Below, in pieces: positions 12,982-25,100 of a stretch of DNA of 64,000 nucleotides. The stretch is from Echinarachnius parma (lineage: Eukaryota; Echinodermata; Echinoidea; Clypeasteroida; Echinarachniidae), in NCBI GenBank assembly GCA_037951105.1, contig JBAMJV010007218.1, forward strand, positions 1 through 64,000, given 5' to 3'. The translations under genes were made by a program, and so were the position numbers. Numbering within the stretch: the first letter of the stretch is position 1; every line of letters starts with the position of its first letter. A model generated the notes under the pieces. The model was given only the letters and a program-made list of their open reading frames with translations. It had not been told where the DNA came from and made no database searches.

Positions 12982-13137
12982 ATGGCTGCTGCAGCCTGCA
13001 AGGTCACCCTGTCCATCCCATGTGGACCATCAGAGTGAACATCTGTGGAAGCTCTACCTGTCCGCAATCAACCTCATGAGGGCGGGAGACGTTGAGACCA
13101 ACCCTGGCCCTGGCCCAAGAACAGAGCCTCAAAAAAG
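12982..13137 (+). CDS. NLR 5' exon encoding a 2A-like ribosome-skipping peptide
   Basis: The acceptor is TTCCTTCATAG (AG at 12980-12981) and the donor is AAG|GTAAAA at 13138. In the open frame, whose codons start at 12983, the exon encodes LWKLYLSAINLM followed by RAGDVETNPGP, with the core at 13085-13111. This matches the 2A consensus D-V/I-E-x-N-P-G-P exactly; skipping would fall between Gly (13106-13108) and Pro (13109-13111). The exon ends with two bases, AG, which join the T opening the DEATH exon to make Ser, so the frame runs through. 2A sequences at the N-terminus of purple sea urchin NLRs are reported to drive ribosome skipping and to act as signal sequences. The open frame reaches back to a TAA at 12944 with no ATG before 13076, so the start must come from an unseen exon, or from the ATG at 12982, which is one base out of frame. 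A second acceptor at 12993-12994 is possible. Confidence 0.78.
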
Positions 13138-16100
13138 GTAAAAACAGTTTGTGTTTGAACTGGCAGGGTATCTTAGGGGTGAGGGACTTTTTTTTTGTAC
13201 GGAAGGGGCACAAGGATCAAACATGAGAGTGAGCTCAAATATGGTGTGCCGGGCCATTCTCCTTTAAAGGGCAATGCAACTCAAGAAAAGAGTTTATACT
13301 ACTTTATACATTGTAATATTCCTGTTTATTATATATAACATTACTCCGACTCAGATTTCTGCTTTGGAAGAAAAATTTGAAAACGCTATGGCTTTACCAC
13401 TATTTACGCGAACACTGGAGGCCGCTATTATTAGGTATGTACGGACTTCGGTCAATGATATGCATTAATGCACTTCAATAGCACCTATTCAATCCATTGT
13501 CTGAATACTTGTAGTAGATGCGCATCTACAAGTATTCAGACAATGGTTTCAATAGGAGCTATTGAAGTGCATTAATGCATGAGGTCCGTACAAACCTAAT
13601 AATGGCGGCCTCCAGTGCTCGCGTAAATAGTGGTAAAGCCGATAGAGTTTTCACATTTTCTTCCAAAGCAGAAAACTGAGGCGGAATAATGTTACATATA
13701 ATAAACAGGAATATTACGATGTATAAAGTAGTATAAACTCTTTTCTTGTGTTGCATTGCCCTTTAATACATGTAAATATGCTGGGCTACTGACAGATGTT
13801 GCCTGTCGTCATAACATTGAAGTACATCGCGCAGCCCAGTGATGGAAATCTTGGTGTGCTACTCGATTCTTAAAGGAACTAAAGAATACAACGTACTTTG
13901 GCACTTATTCCATAATTGATGACTTGTAAAATAGGTCTGCCGAAAAAAACTCAGTAGTGATTTTATACTAATTTTCGGATGCCAAATCTCACTTAGCAGC
14001 CAGTTTACGCCCCGCCCACATTTAGGGTCCAGAATCGGCAGCGTGATTGACATGTGATTGACAATTCATTGGCTTGCGTCATCTACAGAATTTAGTTCAT
14101 TAGTCCGTTCTTTAGATGACGTCACATTTTGACGATTTAAAAGGGGCGTTCCCAGGACAATGAGATATTTACTAATTACCCCAAAATGTATTGATTTCAT
14201 GGGAAATGACTGCCAAATTCTTTTTCTTGAGGAAAAATTACGTATAGAGAGCCTAATTGTGAAAATTAGGCCATCTAGACGCTGTAGTTCCTTTAAATAA
14301 CATTGTCTTTGCATGTAAATGCATCTTGCAGAGCTGCATATTTTCATATTCTAAGGTCTATGATTCTATTGTATATAACAATACTTGAGAATAGAATTGA
14401 TGCACTCGCTGACGTTTGGCGCATACGGAACCATGACGCCATACTTGTTCCGTAAGTGGTGGTAATTAATTGCATTGTTTATGAACTACAAAAGAATTTG
14501 CAAAGTGTCAGGCATCTATTCAATATCACACAAAGTTACCAAAACATATAATTATGTGTTGTTCTTTGTCTGGTGGTCCCCTTTAACCCTAGATATAGCC
14601 TGGGCTATATGAAAATACACATTTTTTCAAGGAATTCTCATTTTGTCTAGTTTCCCCCCATTTATGGAGAAAATGCAATAACATTGGAATGTTTGAAGCT
14701 TGTAGCCAACCCCCCCCCCCCCCCCCCCCTCCCCCGGGCTATTGAGGCTTAATGTCATACTTGGAAATGTGTTTCACAATTGAAGAGCTTTCTCCCAAAA
14801 GGCGCTTTATCCACTTTTTCAACTTTCGAGGAAAACAGGGTTCTTTGCCCAACTTTTACACGTGCCTATGGGAATATGAAAATTGAACTTTCTATATTTT
14901 GATTTTGAGTGAGTAATTTGTCGTAAAATGTGGATTCCTAGATAGCTACGTAGCTTATAAATCTAGATAATCGTTAACTCAATTTGCATGGAAAGTGGAT
15001 TTAGCGCCTTTTGGCACTGAACTCTTCAATTGTTCACCTGTGTCTATCTGCCAGAAGTAAACCTCAAAGTCTGCATGATGGAATGTAAGCATCTAATCTC
15101 ACTATAGGAGGGTCCACAGTGCAATGTAGTCAAGATACAGGGAAAGAGGCAGTGAGAACTGACAAATTTATCAAGTGTATGCATGTAAGCTCATCCTAGG
15201 AGGACCAACAGTGTATGCAATCCACTTCTAGGCCTTGGTAAAGAGGCCACACGAAGTGACATATTTATGGAGCACCTTAGTAATATTATGTCAACCTGGT
15301 AATGATATGGAGAAGGATAAGACCCTCTTTTTTGAGCTTGTGATATAAAATTGTCTTTTGACCCTTTCCAATTGTAAATGGGTTACAACACCTGGCATTT
15401 TGATTTTTTACACACAGGCTTGACTGCAAATACTAGATTGTTTCTTTGATGTCCATTTTGTTCAAAGTCTTTTTTTTCCTCTTGTTTGTTTCACTATTTC
15501 ATATCCCCCAGTTTTGATGATACCCTACGTGGTATAGCTAAGGATGTCACTGACAATGACAAGATTGAAGCCTTTGGGAAAGCACTTGGATTCTGCCAGG
15601 GAGAGATTGATAACTACCTCGACACCAATATGCGGTTCCATCAAGTGACTAGTAGAGGAACACTGCAGATGCTGCGAGACTGGCATGACACTGTGGGAGA
15701 GGCTGAGGGGAGGTCTGTCATCAGGGAAGCTTTGGTGAATGCAAAGCTGAGCAGGATTGCAGATAAGCACTTTCCAATAGGTATGCAATGTAGCTCTCTC
15801 TAATTCATCTTTAACACTTATAGAATAATTTATCGTCATTGTTCAGCTGCCCAATTTGAAATGCAAATTATTATTTATTGTCAGGCCTTGTTATGAAAAT
15901 AATTGTTACACATTACTTCTGTATAATCAGAATATCACTTTCTACATTAATCCCTCCCCCACGAGAACCTGGTGGGCTATGTACAACGTCTATTTGGGTT
16001 TCAGAACCTTGAAGGGAATGGGTTAAAAGTGTTTATTCACTTCTCAGTTGTACAACAAACTGTACACATCTATCCAGTTATGTTCTGTTTTCTGCATTTT

Positions 16101-19100
16101 ATTTTGTGCAAATACACGGCCTGGTTGTGTCAGTATAAAATGTTTTCCCCTCAACTTTTGGTGGCATTAAACTAACATTTGTTGCCCTCTAAATTGAATT
16201 TCATTTGTAAAATGTGTACCATTCGAAAAAATATCACACTCGTAATTAATCAAAACATTGAATATAAATAAGGCAAGCTTGAGATTGAAGATTTCATGAC
16301 TTGTTCTGTCACTGTCAGTTTGAACATCCATTTGCCCAATTAACCTACCAAAAAATGACTCTCCTAGGTTTTTTGCTGGCTAAAAAATCATATATACTGA
16401 CCCCAGGCTTTTAAACTATATTTTAAACTATAGGAATAATGAAAATTCATGCTCATGTAGTGTATTATCTTAATATCTGGTATTTACAGATTCACCATCA
16501 GCATCTTCAATGGAAAGCACTGCTTCAGAGAGGAAGGATGTAAGAGGAGGTAAGTGATGGAAACCCATGATATGATTTTTGCTTAGTGCAGTTCTATCTA
16601 TTTGTTACATTTTGTGAAAGTTTGTTTATAATTATCTAGGTTAAAAAGAATGAGACAAAGAAATTAAGGAGTTTTAAAAAAATGATTTGAAAATTGAAAC
16701 CAAAGAGTTGATTTTCTAACATAAATTAATTAATTTATCTAGAACCTTAGTCTGAATCGACCAAACGCACTCCCATCTCGAGTGGTTCTTTCACGCTGCT
16801 TTCCTCTTTCTAATCGAAATATAAAACCAGTTTGTATTTGGCTGATTTCCTCAGTTGTGATACCAATAAAGATGTGTATGATGTAATTGGAAACAAAATT
16901 AATGAGATGATTAAATACAAACCTATGGCAATTAATGCATCAGCAAATATCACTTTGCATTTCTGTTCATTACTTGGCCATATGACAGCTGCCATTTACC
17001 ATTGTATCAATTCTTTCAGTTTTTGTATACATGTGTCAACATACACAGTCAGGAAAAAGAATCTAATTCATGTAATATTCAATCAAATTAATTATCCCAT
17101 TCAGGACTGGTATTGAAAATACCTGGGCTTGGGTCTGTGGAGAAAACATGTTATACCAAAATAAATCGGTCCTGAATGAGTTAATATATATACACAACTT
17201 TAGAGTGATACTCACAGAAATAATCATATCTTAAATCAACTTAGCAAAGGTAAACTTCAGTAATCTTTGTTAACTCACTGTTTAAAGGGAACCTTGTTGG
17301 TCCTGTATTAACTCTATGGGAATTTCCAAATCTTGCATAGTACTACAGGTTGTAGTAAGGAAAGACAAAGCAATACAGTGGCATTGTGATGATGTGGAGT
17401 TCAGTGAGTGAATGAGTGTCACCCGAAAGTTATGGATTTACTAGATCCATTTAAAATATTTAACACATTAAATCAGTATACCTTTGCCCCAATATATGCA
17501 AAGGAAAAAAAACACTTTCCCACTAGGTGTGGTACTACAGACTGAGAGAGCTTCAGTTACTAAAATATTTTACCAGCAATACTTTTCTTTTTTCTTTGTA
17601 GGTCAGACATCATCTTCTGGATCAGCATCACCCCTCTCAGAGGAGGAGTTACGAAGGTGCTGTGATGATCTGAAATGCTTCTATCGAACACAGTTGTGTA
17701 AGATAAGAGAAGACCCTCTAGATCCTGACTCCCTTCGTCAATTTGAAGACATGTACACAAACCTTAAGATGCTCAGGAAAGATGGCAAATCATGGGACAA
17801 ACTGGATTACGAGGACCTCCTCAACATCAAAGTTAATGAGGAACTACCTAAACGACTGATGGTGCTGGGAGAAGCTGGAGTTGGCAAGTCCACTCTCTGT
17901 GCTAAGATTGCATGGGACTGGGTCAAAGGAACACATCCGTTCCAGCAATTTGACATGGTCATTGTTGTTCCATTGCGAGAATCAGGGGATAGTACAGTTG
18001 GAGAAGTAGTCAAAAGATACCTTTCGAGAGGCAATCCAGTTCCTACTTCATCCAGAAAAGGTCTTCATCATCTATGATGGGCTAGATGAGTTCAAGAATA
18101 ACATCAAACAAGAAAGCACCCAGGCAGAAAGAGACATCCAACATTCACGAAGCAACACAAACACAACAGAGGCTTCTTTAGCTAGCCACACTGCTACTCC
18201 TGAGACAAATATTGTAGAGACTCTCTCTTCAGACCAACTGGAAACATGTCTTATCCTGGTGACATCCCGTCCCTGGAAGGCAATTCAGATCAGATGGGAT
18301 GCAAAGCTGAAAAGGCTGTATACCTTCATCCGTGTAGAGGGATTCACCAAAGAAAACATCTCGGTGTACATTCAGAAGTACTTCAAAAATGACGAGGTGA
18401 AAGCGAATAATCTGATCCAGTTTATGCAGGACAATGACATCATAGCAGAGAACTTGGCCCCTTTCCCTATCTACATGTCCATGCTGTGCTTGATGTGGAG
18501 TGAACTGGGGGAAGAAAAAAGCAGACAAATCCAAAAGATGCAGACGTTTTCACAACTGTTCAAGCAGATTTTTCTTTTTCTCAAGGAGCACTCAGTCCAG
18601 AAGTCCATGGATCTAGATGATCCAAATTATGAGAGATCTATTGAGAACATTGATGAGCTGTTGAAGCCAGTTGCTAAGATTGCCTTTGATGGTCTCCTAG
18701 ATAGGAACATGGTCTTCAATGATGAGGACTTTGAAGACTGTGAGGAGGCAATGATGACCGCCTGCAAGATAGGAGTCCTGACAAAAGAAAAGAAGCTCAT
18801 CCCGAATGTACAATGGCATGATACGACCCAGTCTCGTGTGCAGGCTAAGGTGTACTTCCCCCATAAACTCTTCCAAGAGTATATGGCGGGAATGCACCTT
18901 GCATCACTCTACTATTCCAACCGCAAAGAGTATTTGCGGCTGATGGAAGAGGTGGTGCTGGAAAAGAAGGAGGAGTTCAGATACCTGCTATACTTCTGCA
19001 CGGCACAGGGCAAGGAAGTTGGGATTGATATTCTGACCAGATTGAGCATGTCTTGTAAATTGGCAGACCAAGGCATCTCTGCAGAGGGGCAGCGGGTAGA

Positions 19101-22100
19101 CGAAGACTTCTTCTCACTCATAAGTGTACTCGATCCACAGAAGCAAAAAGAAAGGCAAAGGGATTTCGTGATGGATGTCGCATTTGAATGCCAGGACAGA
19201 TATGCAGCTGAAGTGGTGAAGATGAATGCATTGTCTGAAATGAAGTCATTGATAATAAATAGAGAGATGACTGCACACACAGTCGCAGGCTACTTGTTTG
19301 TGGAACCAGACTTTGTAAGTAGACTGCTTTTTTGCCTGCATGTATCCAATATCCATTTTCATAATAGTCCAGTCCAGCAAGTAAAATCACGATTTCTCAA
19401 ATTTTAGTGGCCCTAGGCCAGAGGGCCAGATGACCCAAGGATAAGGACTGTTAAATGACATTCTGTCTACAACACATTATATTTCACATGACACAAAATC
19501 ATTGGAAGAAAATTTGTAGGCTTTGAATTTTATTTGCATATCACTTAAATTAAATGTAATATTCATAAGTCTTACACATTGAAGTTTAAGTTGATAACCA
19601 ATGGAATGTTAATATTTAGAATAAAACAGTTTTTGAAGGAAAAGGGTTGAAAGATACAGTTGTCAGAATAGCACTCTTGCGTTAAAGAGATAGTTGAGTT
19701 ATGGTATAGAGGGCGCTACACAAAATAATTTGTTGTGACATAATGAAATACTGAGTGTCAAATTTGAAAGAGCATACCATTTTAATGACAGATTAAACTT
19801 TATTTGATCAAAATCGGTTCAGAAATGGCTGAAATATCCATAAACATATATACCAATTAGGCCCCACAATTGTTAGATAATTTTGAACCAGTCATTAAAT
19901 TTTGTTTTTAAATGCTTCTTCTTTTCAAATTTAAAAAAGATTATTTTTTTAAAAGTTGTTGATTATCTCTGTATCTAATCACTATTTCAACACTATTCAA
20001 CACTGTTTTATTTTAAATGGTTGAAACCATTGAGGTTTTAGAGAGCACCCTCTTGAGTTTTAACGGCTCTTTTTTTTTAATGATAACAGGCTTTTTACTT
20101 AGTAGTTTGTAATTTTGCATTCCTTTCGAGCAAGGTGGAGTTAGTTTGTAATGTATTGTGCAGGTTATGGTTACTAAGATTCAGATTGACCAAAACTGTA
20201 CTCTCTTTACCAAAACTCAACTATCCCTTTAATTGCTGAGTATACATATTGCTCATTGTGAGTAATTGATTTATTCACAGTAGAATGATAACCATATATT
20301 CTAACACATGGTTATTATTATCCGCCAAATGTTCTTATGTAATTCTTGCACTGTACTTTTATACTTGTTAATATCTTAACAACATCATTCAACCAATATA
20401 CAGGGCGTATCAAAAAAAGCTTTACACTTTTGAAAAATCTGTCAAAATTACATTTCAAAATATTTTGAAGATTTTTTCATGTTGATAGATGCCCAATGGT
20501 CTCATCTATCAAGTGCCACTAACAAAGCAAATTTTCATTCACGCTTGGGCGAACACTGACTGTTTTTGTCCAGAGTGTGAAAAATGGCTTGCGCCAAATT
20601 GAAAGAAGAGGGAAAATTAAACCAGCAGTCCGAATAAGTACTCCCATTCATATAAATTGCTCATTGCCAGATAATTCCTAGACTAGCATAACCAGTGGGT
20701 ACCAGTGGCGTACCCAGGATTTTTCAAGGGCAGGGGGGGGGGGTTCAGAACAAAATTCTGTCAGCGGGAGAGGGGGGGGGGGGGGAGTCGTAGAAAATTG
20801 TCAAAGCCGAGACGAAGTACCTGCACAATTTTCAAGACCAAGACCAGGTCCGGTTCACAATTTTCAAGGCCGATACCAAGACCCAGTGGTTAAGAATCCG
20901 GTAAGCGGGAGAGGGGGGTTGGGGGAGGGGGGTGGGGGAGGGGGTGGGGTAGTCGTAGACAATTTTCGCAGCCGAGACTGCGAATTTTCGAAATTTTCAA
21001 GACCGTGGACAGGTCCGGTCCACAATTTTCGAGACCAAGACCAAGACCCAGTGGTTGAGAATCCGGTAAGCAGGGGTGGGGGATGGGGGATGGGGAAATC
21101 CCCCATTTCCCCCATTTCACACTCTGGACAAAAACAGTCAGTGTTCGCCCAAGCGTGAACGAAAATTTGTTTTGTTAGTGGCACTTGATAGATGAGAGGA
21201 TTGGGCATCTATCGACATGAAAACATCTTCAAAATATTTTTTAATGTAATTTTGACAGATTTTTCAAAAGTGTAACGCTTTTTTTGATACGCCCTGTATT
21301 TGTAAAGTTATACAGACCTAGTCATGGACTGCACTACATGTATGTATACTTCTGTATCAAGTTTTAACACTGAAATGTATTTGTATTCATGATAAACTGC
21401 ATTTGCTTGCTTGTGAGTTTCTTTCAATATATTCCAAGCCTAGTGAAGACTTGGAATAAAGGCAGGAGACCTTTTGAGGCTTGTTTATTAAATGTATTTT
21501 ATTTCTGTGTCTTTTACCCTACAATACAGGCTCATTTGATGGTGAACGATAGAGACTGTAAATTGATGCTCTCTACTGGGTTAGCAGAAGTTATCTGCAC
21601 ATCAACCTCTCTCAAGACTGTTTTCTTGTGTAGCTGTAATATGCATGACAACTTCTACAGCATCCTTGCTAAAGAGGGACAAGGCACTATGGTATTTAGA
21701 TTTTTGTTAATTTCTTTATTTATTTTTTAAATGTATAATATTTATTTCCACAAATGGGTGGGATGGCCCTTACAGCATAAACTGATTTTCAAAGGGGTCC
21801 CGTACAATATATACAAATACAGAGATATTACAAGCATTAAAATATAAACAATACAAATAAGTTAAATATAAAAAAAACATATATATATATACATACAAAC
21901 AGATATTCATTACATAGAAACACACTAAAAAACAAGCTTTACAAATAGGTTTATTCAGATTTTTTTAAATGCTAAAAACATATAAAATATCTTTGTGAGA
22001 AAAGAAAAAAATTACATTATCAATTCATGCCTTAATTTTAATGAGAATGTTTTAATGTTATCTAATTGCCTAATTTCTAATCGTAATGCATTAAAAGCCT

Positions 22101-25100
22101 TATAACTTGAATGAATAAAACTCTGTTTAAGTAAGTCAGTTTTTGGTTTTGATAAGAATAATTGACATTGAGAATTACGTAAGCTATATGAATGATGCTT
22201 CATTTGAATCCAAGAGAATAAATATTGTGGTATACCGTAAATCACTGTGTATAAGACGCACTCGTGTATAAAACGCACTCGTGTATAAAACGCACCCCCA
22301 ACTTTCACAGCAAAAAAACAGAACAAAAAACACTTTTTTTTTGTTTTAGACACCCTGTAGTGCTATTGGAATGCTTATACCACTGCTCTAAGTCAGGACA
22401 AGGGCTTAATGTTGCATGTAGCATTCATCAATGTCATTTTCTCACATAAAAATAGCGGTTAGTACACAAATTGCACATTTATTGAGCAGTAACACTGGTG
22501 CTCATAAATATTCATATGAATATTCATGAGCACCAATACTCACTAAATATAATGCAATTTTCTAAATTTACTAACAACTATTTTTAATTATCAGCAAAAT
22601 TTATAACCTATGGTTAGAAAATTTCATATTTAATTAGTACTGCTCATGAATGTATGAATATTCATTAGCAGCAGTATTACTGCTCAATAAACTTGCAATT
22701 TTTACATCTGTAACCAATATATGTGTGAGAAAAAGGTATATCTTGCTGAATGCTACAACTGACAGTAAGCTCTTGTCATGCTCTAAACCATGTGTTATAC
22801 ACATTCAACATGACTACAGGGTGTCCTATACCTGTGTATAAGACGCACCCCCAACTTTGAAATTTTTCCGACGGAAAAATAGTGCGTCTTATACACAGAG
22901 ATTTACGGTAATGAATATGTAACTTCCATGTAAGATTTTGATCAATTATCACCCCCAAATATTTACACCGATTTACTTCATTAAGATTGCATCCGTTTAA
23001 CTTCAATATTATTCCAGTATCATAAAAAGTCCTAATTATTTTCTGAGAACCAATTACCAGTAAGAAATTCAACTCTGGCAGGAGTAAACATGGGTATATA
23101 CTAGCTGTGTCATGTGTAAATTGGTCTGAGCCTTACTTTAATTCATGCTATTGTTGAGAAAGTTCATAGACATGTAGTATGCAAGATCATTGTGTGGAGT
23201 TTACCAATGATGACCATTTACAGATATCCCATGGAAACATGATATTTGATATATAACATCCATGTATTTTCCTTCTTATCTTAGGTTGAACATCTGGAAC
23301 TGACGAAGGTGACTCTGAGCCAATCAGCTTCCAGAGATGTAGCAACATGGCTGTCCTTGTTAAACTTGACGTACCTTAAGCTTGACGAGGTACATCTAGG
23401 TGATGACTTCTTTGCCATGGTATCTGGTCGGCATGCATCAGCTGCTGCAATCAAGGTAACTTTGTGTTAGCCCATCAATGTATAGTTATAGGGAGCTTGT
23501 TTCTATTGTATGCCTATTAGGCACAACCTAAATTCTTACTGTGGCCCGTTTGCATAAAAGCATTAAAGTGGTATAATATTTTGTTAAGGCAGATTTATTT
23601 CTGCATTTATTAACAAAATCAAAATGAAATATACAAATAACATTTTCCATACATAAAAATTAGAAAACAATGAATTTGAATACTTATACAATCATGATAT
23701 AAATGAATATGACAATAATTTATGTACTAGCTGTACCCGTGGAAATCCACGGGTTTGTGTGAGAGAAAGGCGATGACGACATAACGGCACTTTAAAACTA
23801 TACTATTCCCATAGCCATCATTTAAATAGTAAGACAAAATAGACTCGGGCGACTTAATCCCGCCCCACAACCCGTCAGGGCCCTGGTCAACGATACATCC
23901 GGCCAATGTATAACAAAATCATGATGGTTTCAGTACCCATGCAAAGTTATTCAGTTATCCCTTCATATGGTCCATAATTTGTTCCACTTGTATTAAATTA
24001 GATACAGTACACTATGTTCGTGTTCTTGATAATAAGTAGCTTCGCCGCTGCCCCCCCCCCCCCCCCCCGCGACCCCAATTGCCTGCATGACGTATAACCT
24101 CGTGTCTGCTAAACGTTTCATATCCAAATGAAGTTTTCCCGCGTATACCTTTTTTCATATTCTTGTGAAACCTGATGATATATTCCCTTGAAGGGAATAA
24201 TAGCCGTCTTTACATCCATGCATACTAAATGAGCAGATACCTCCCGATCCATTCTGCACCCCCCCCCCCCCCCCATAATTTGTATTAAATTAGATACAAT
24301 ACACTATGTTCGTGCTCTTGCTAATATACTATAGTAGCTTCGACGCTGCCCCTCACCACCCCCCTCCCCGCGACTCCAATTGCCTGCATGACACATAACC
24401 TTGTGTCAGCGTATACATTTTTACATATTCTTGTGAAACCCGATGATATATATTTTATTCCTTTGATAAGGGAATAGTAGCCGTATACATGCATTGCATG
24501 ATAAATGAGCAGATACTCCCCCATCCATTCTACCACCCAAAAATAATTAAAAGCGGGTTGAGTGGGTCAATCAGTGCAAGTGCAAACCTTTGTGTGTTAC
24601 ATATTGTATAAAATAAAGGGGTTCATGTGTACTGTACGTGCTGGTGCAGAACACACAGTTTTTACTTCTGTATAATTTCACGCCATGGAAATCTCAATGG
24701 GCCGTATGCATAAAAACAAGCAATTGCTTGTGCTAGCCTTTTGCTTGAATCGGTATGCACACAAACAAGCAATTGCAAACACGCTATAAACCAAACACGC
24801 AATTGCTTAAAACCGTATGCATAAAACAAACCTTTTACTTGTCTTGATAAGCAATTTCTTGCGTTTGTTCAAGCACCTCCAGACCAGCTTGAGCTCTTGC
24901 TTACTAAGGACATTCGCGATTTAGAATCAAGTTTTCATACCGTTTCAGGATGATTTTAATAGAACTCCTGGTTCCAGAGGTTATGTTGTGATTACATATT
25001 TAATCAAATGGCTGTTATTTTAGACATTAATATACATGTAGGCAATTTTGTTCATGATTTGAAAATATTTCCGTAAGAAAAATGTTGCCAGGTCGAGCAC

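Noticed and set aside
13274-13756. Two similar 64-65 codon open frames on opposite strands, each with a hydrophobic stretch
   Set aside because: They are the inverted arms of one palindromic element, so the likeness reflects the repeat and not a protein family.
18008-18077. A tiny intron explaining the NACHT frame change
   Set aside because: No GT...AG pair in this stretch restores the frame without losing conserved sequence.
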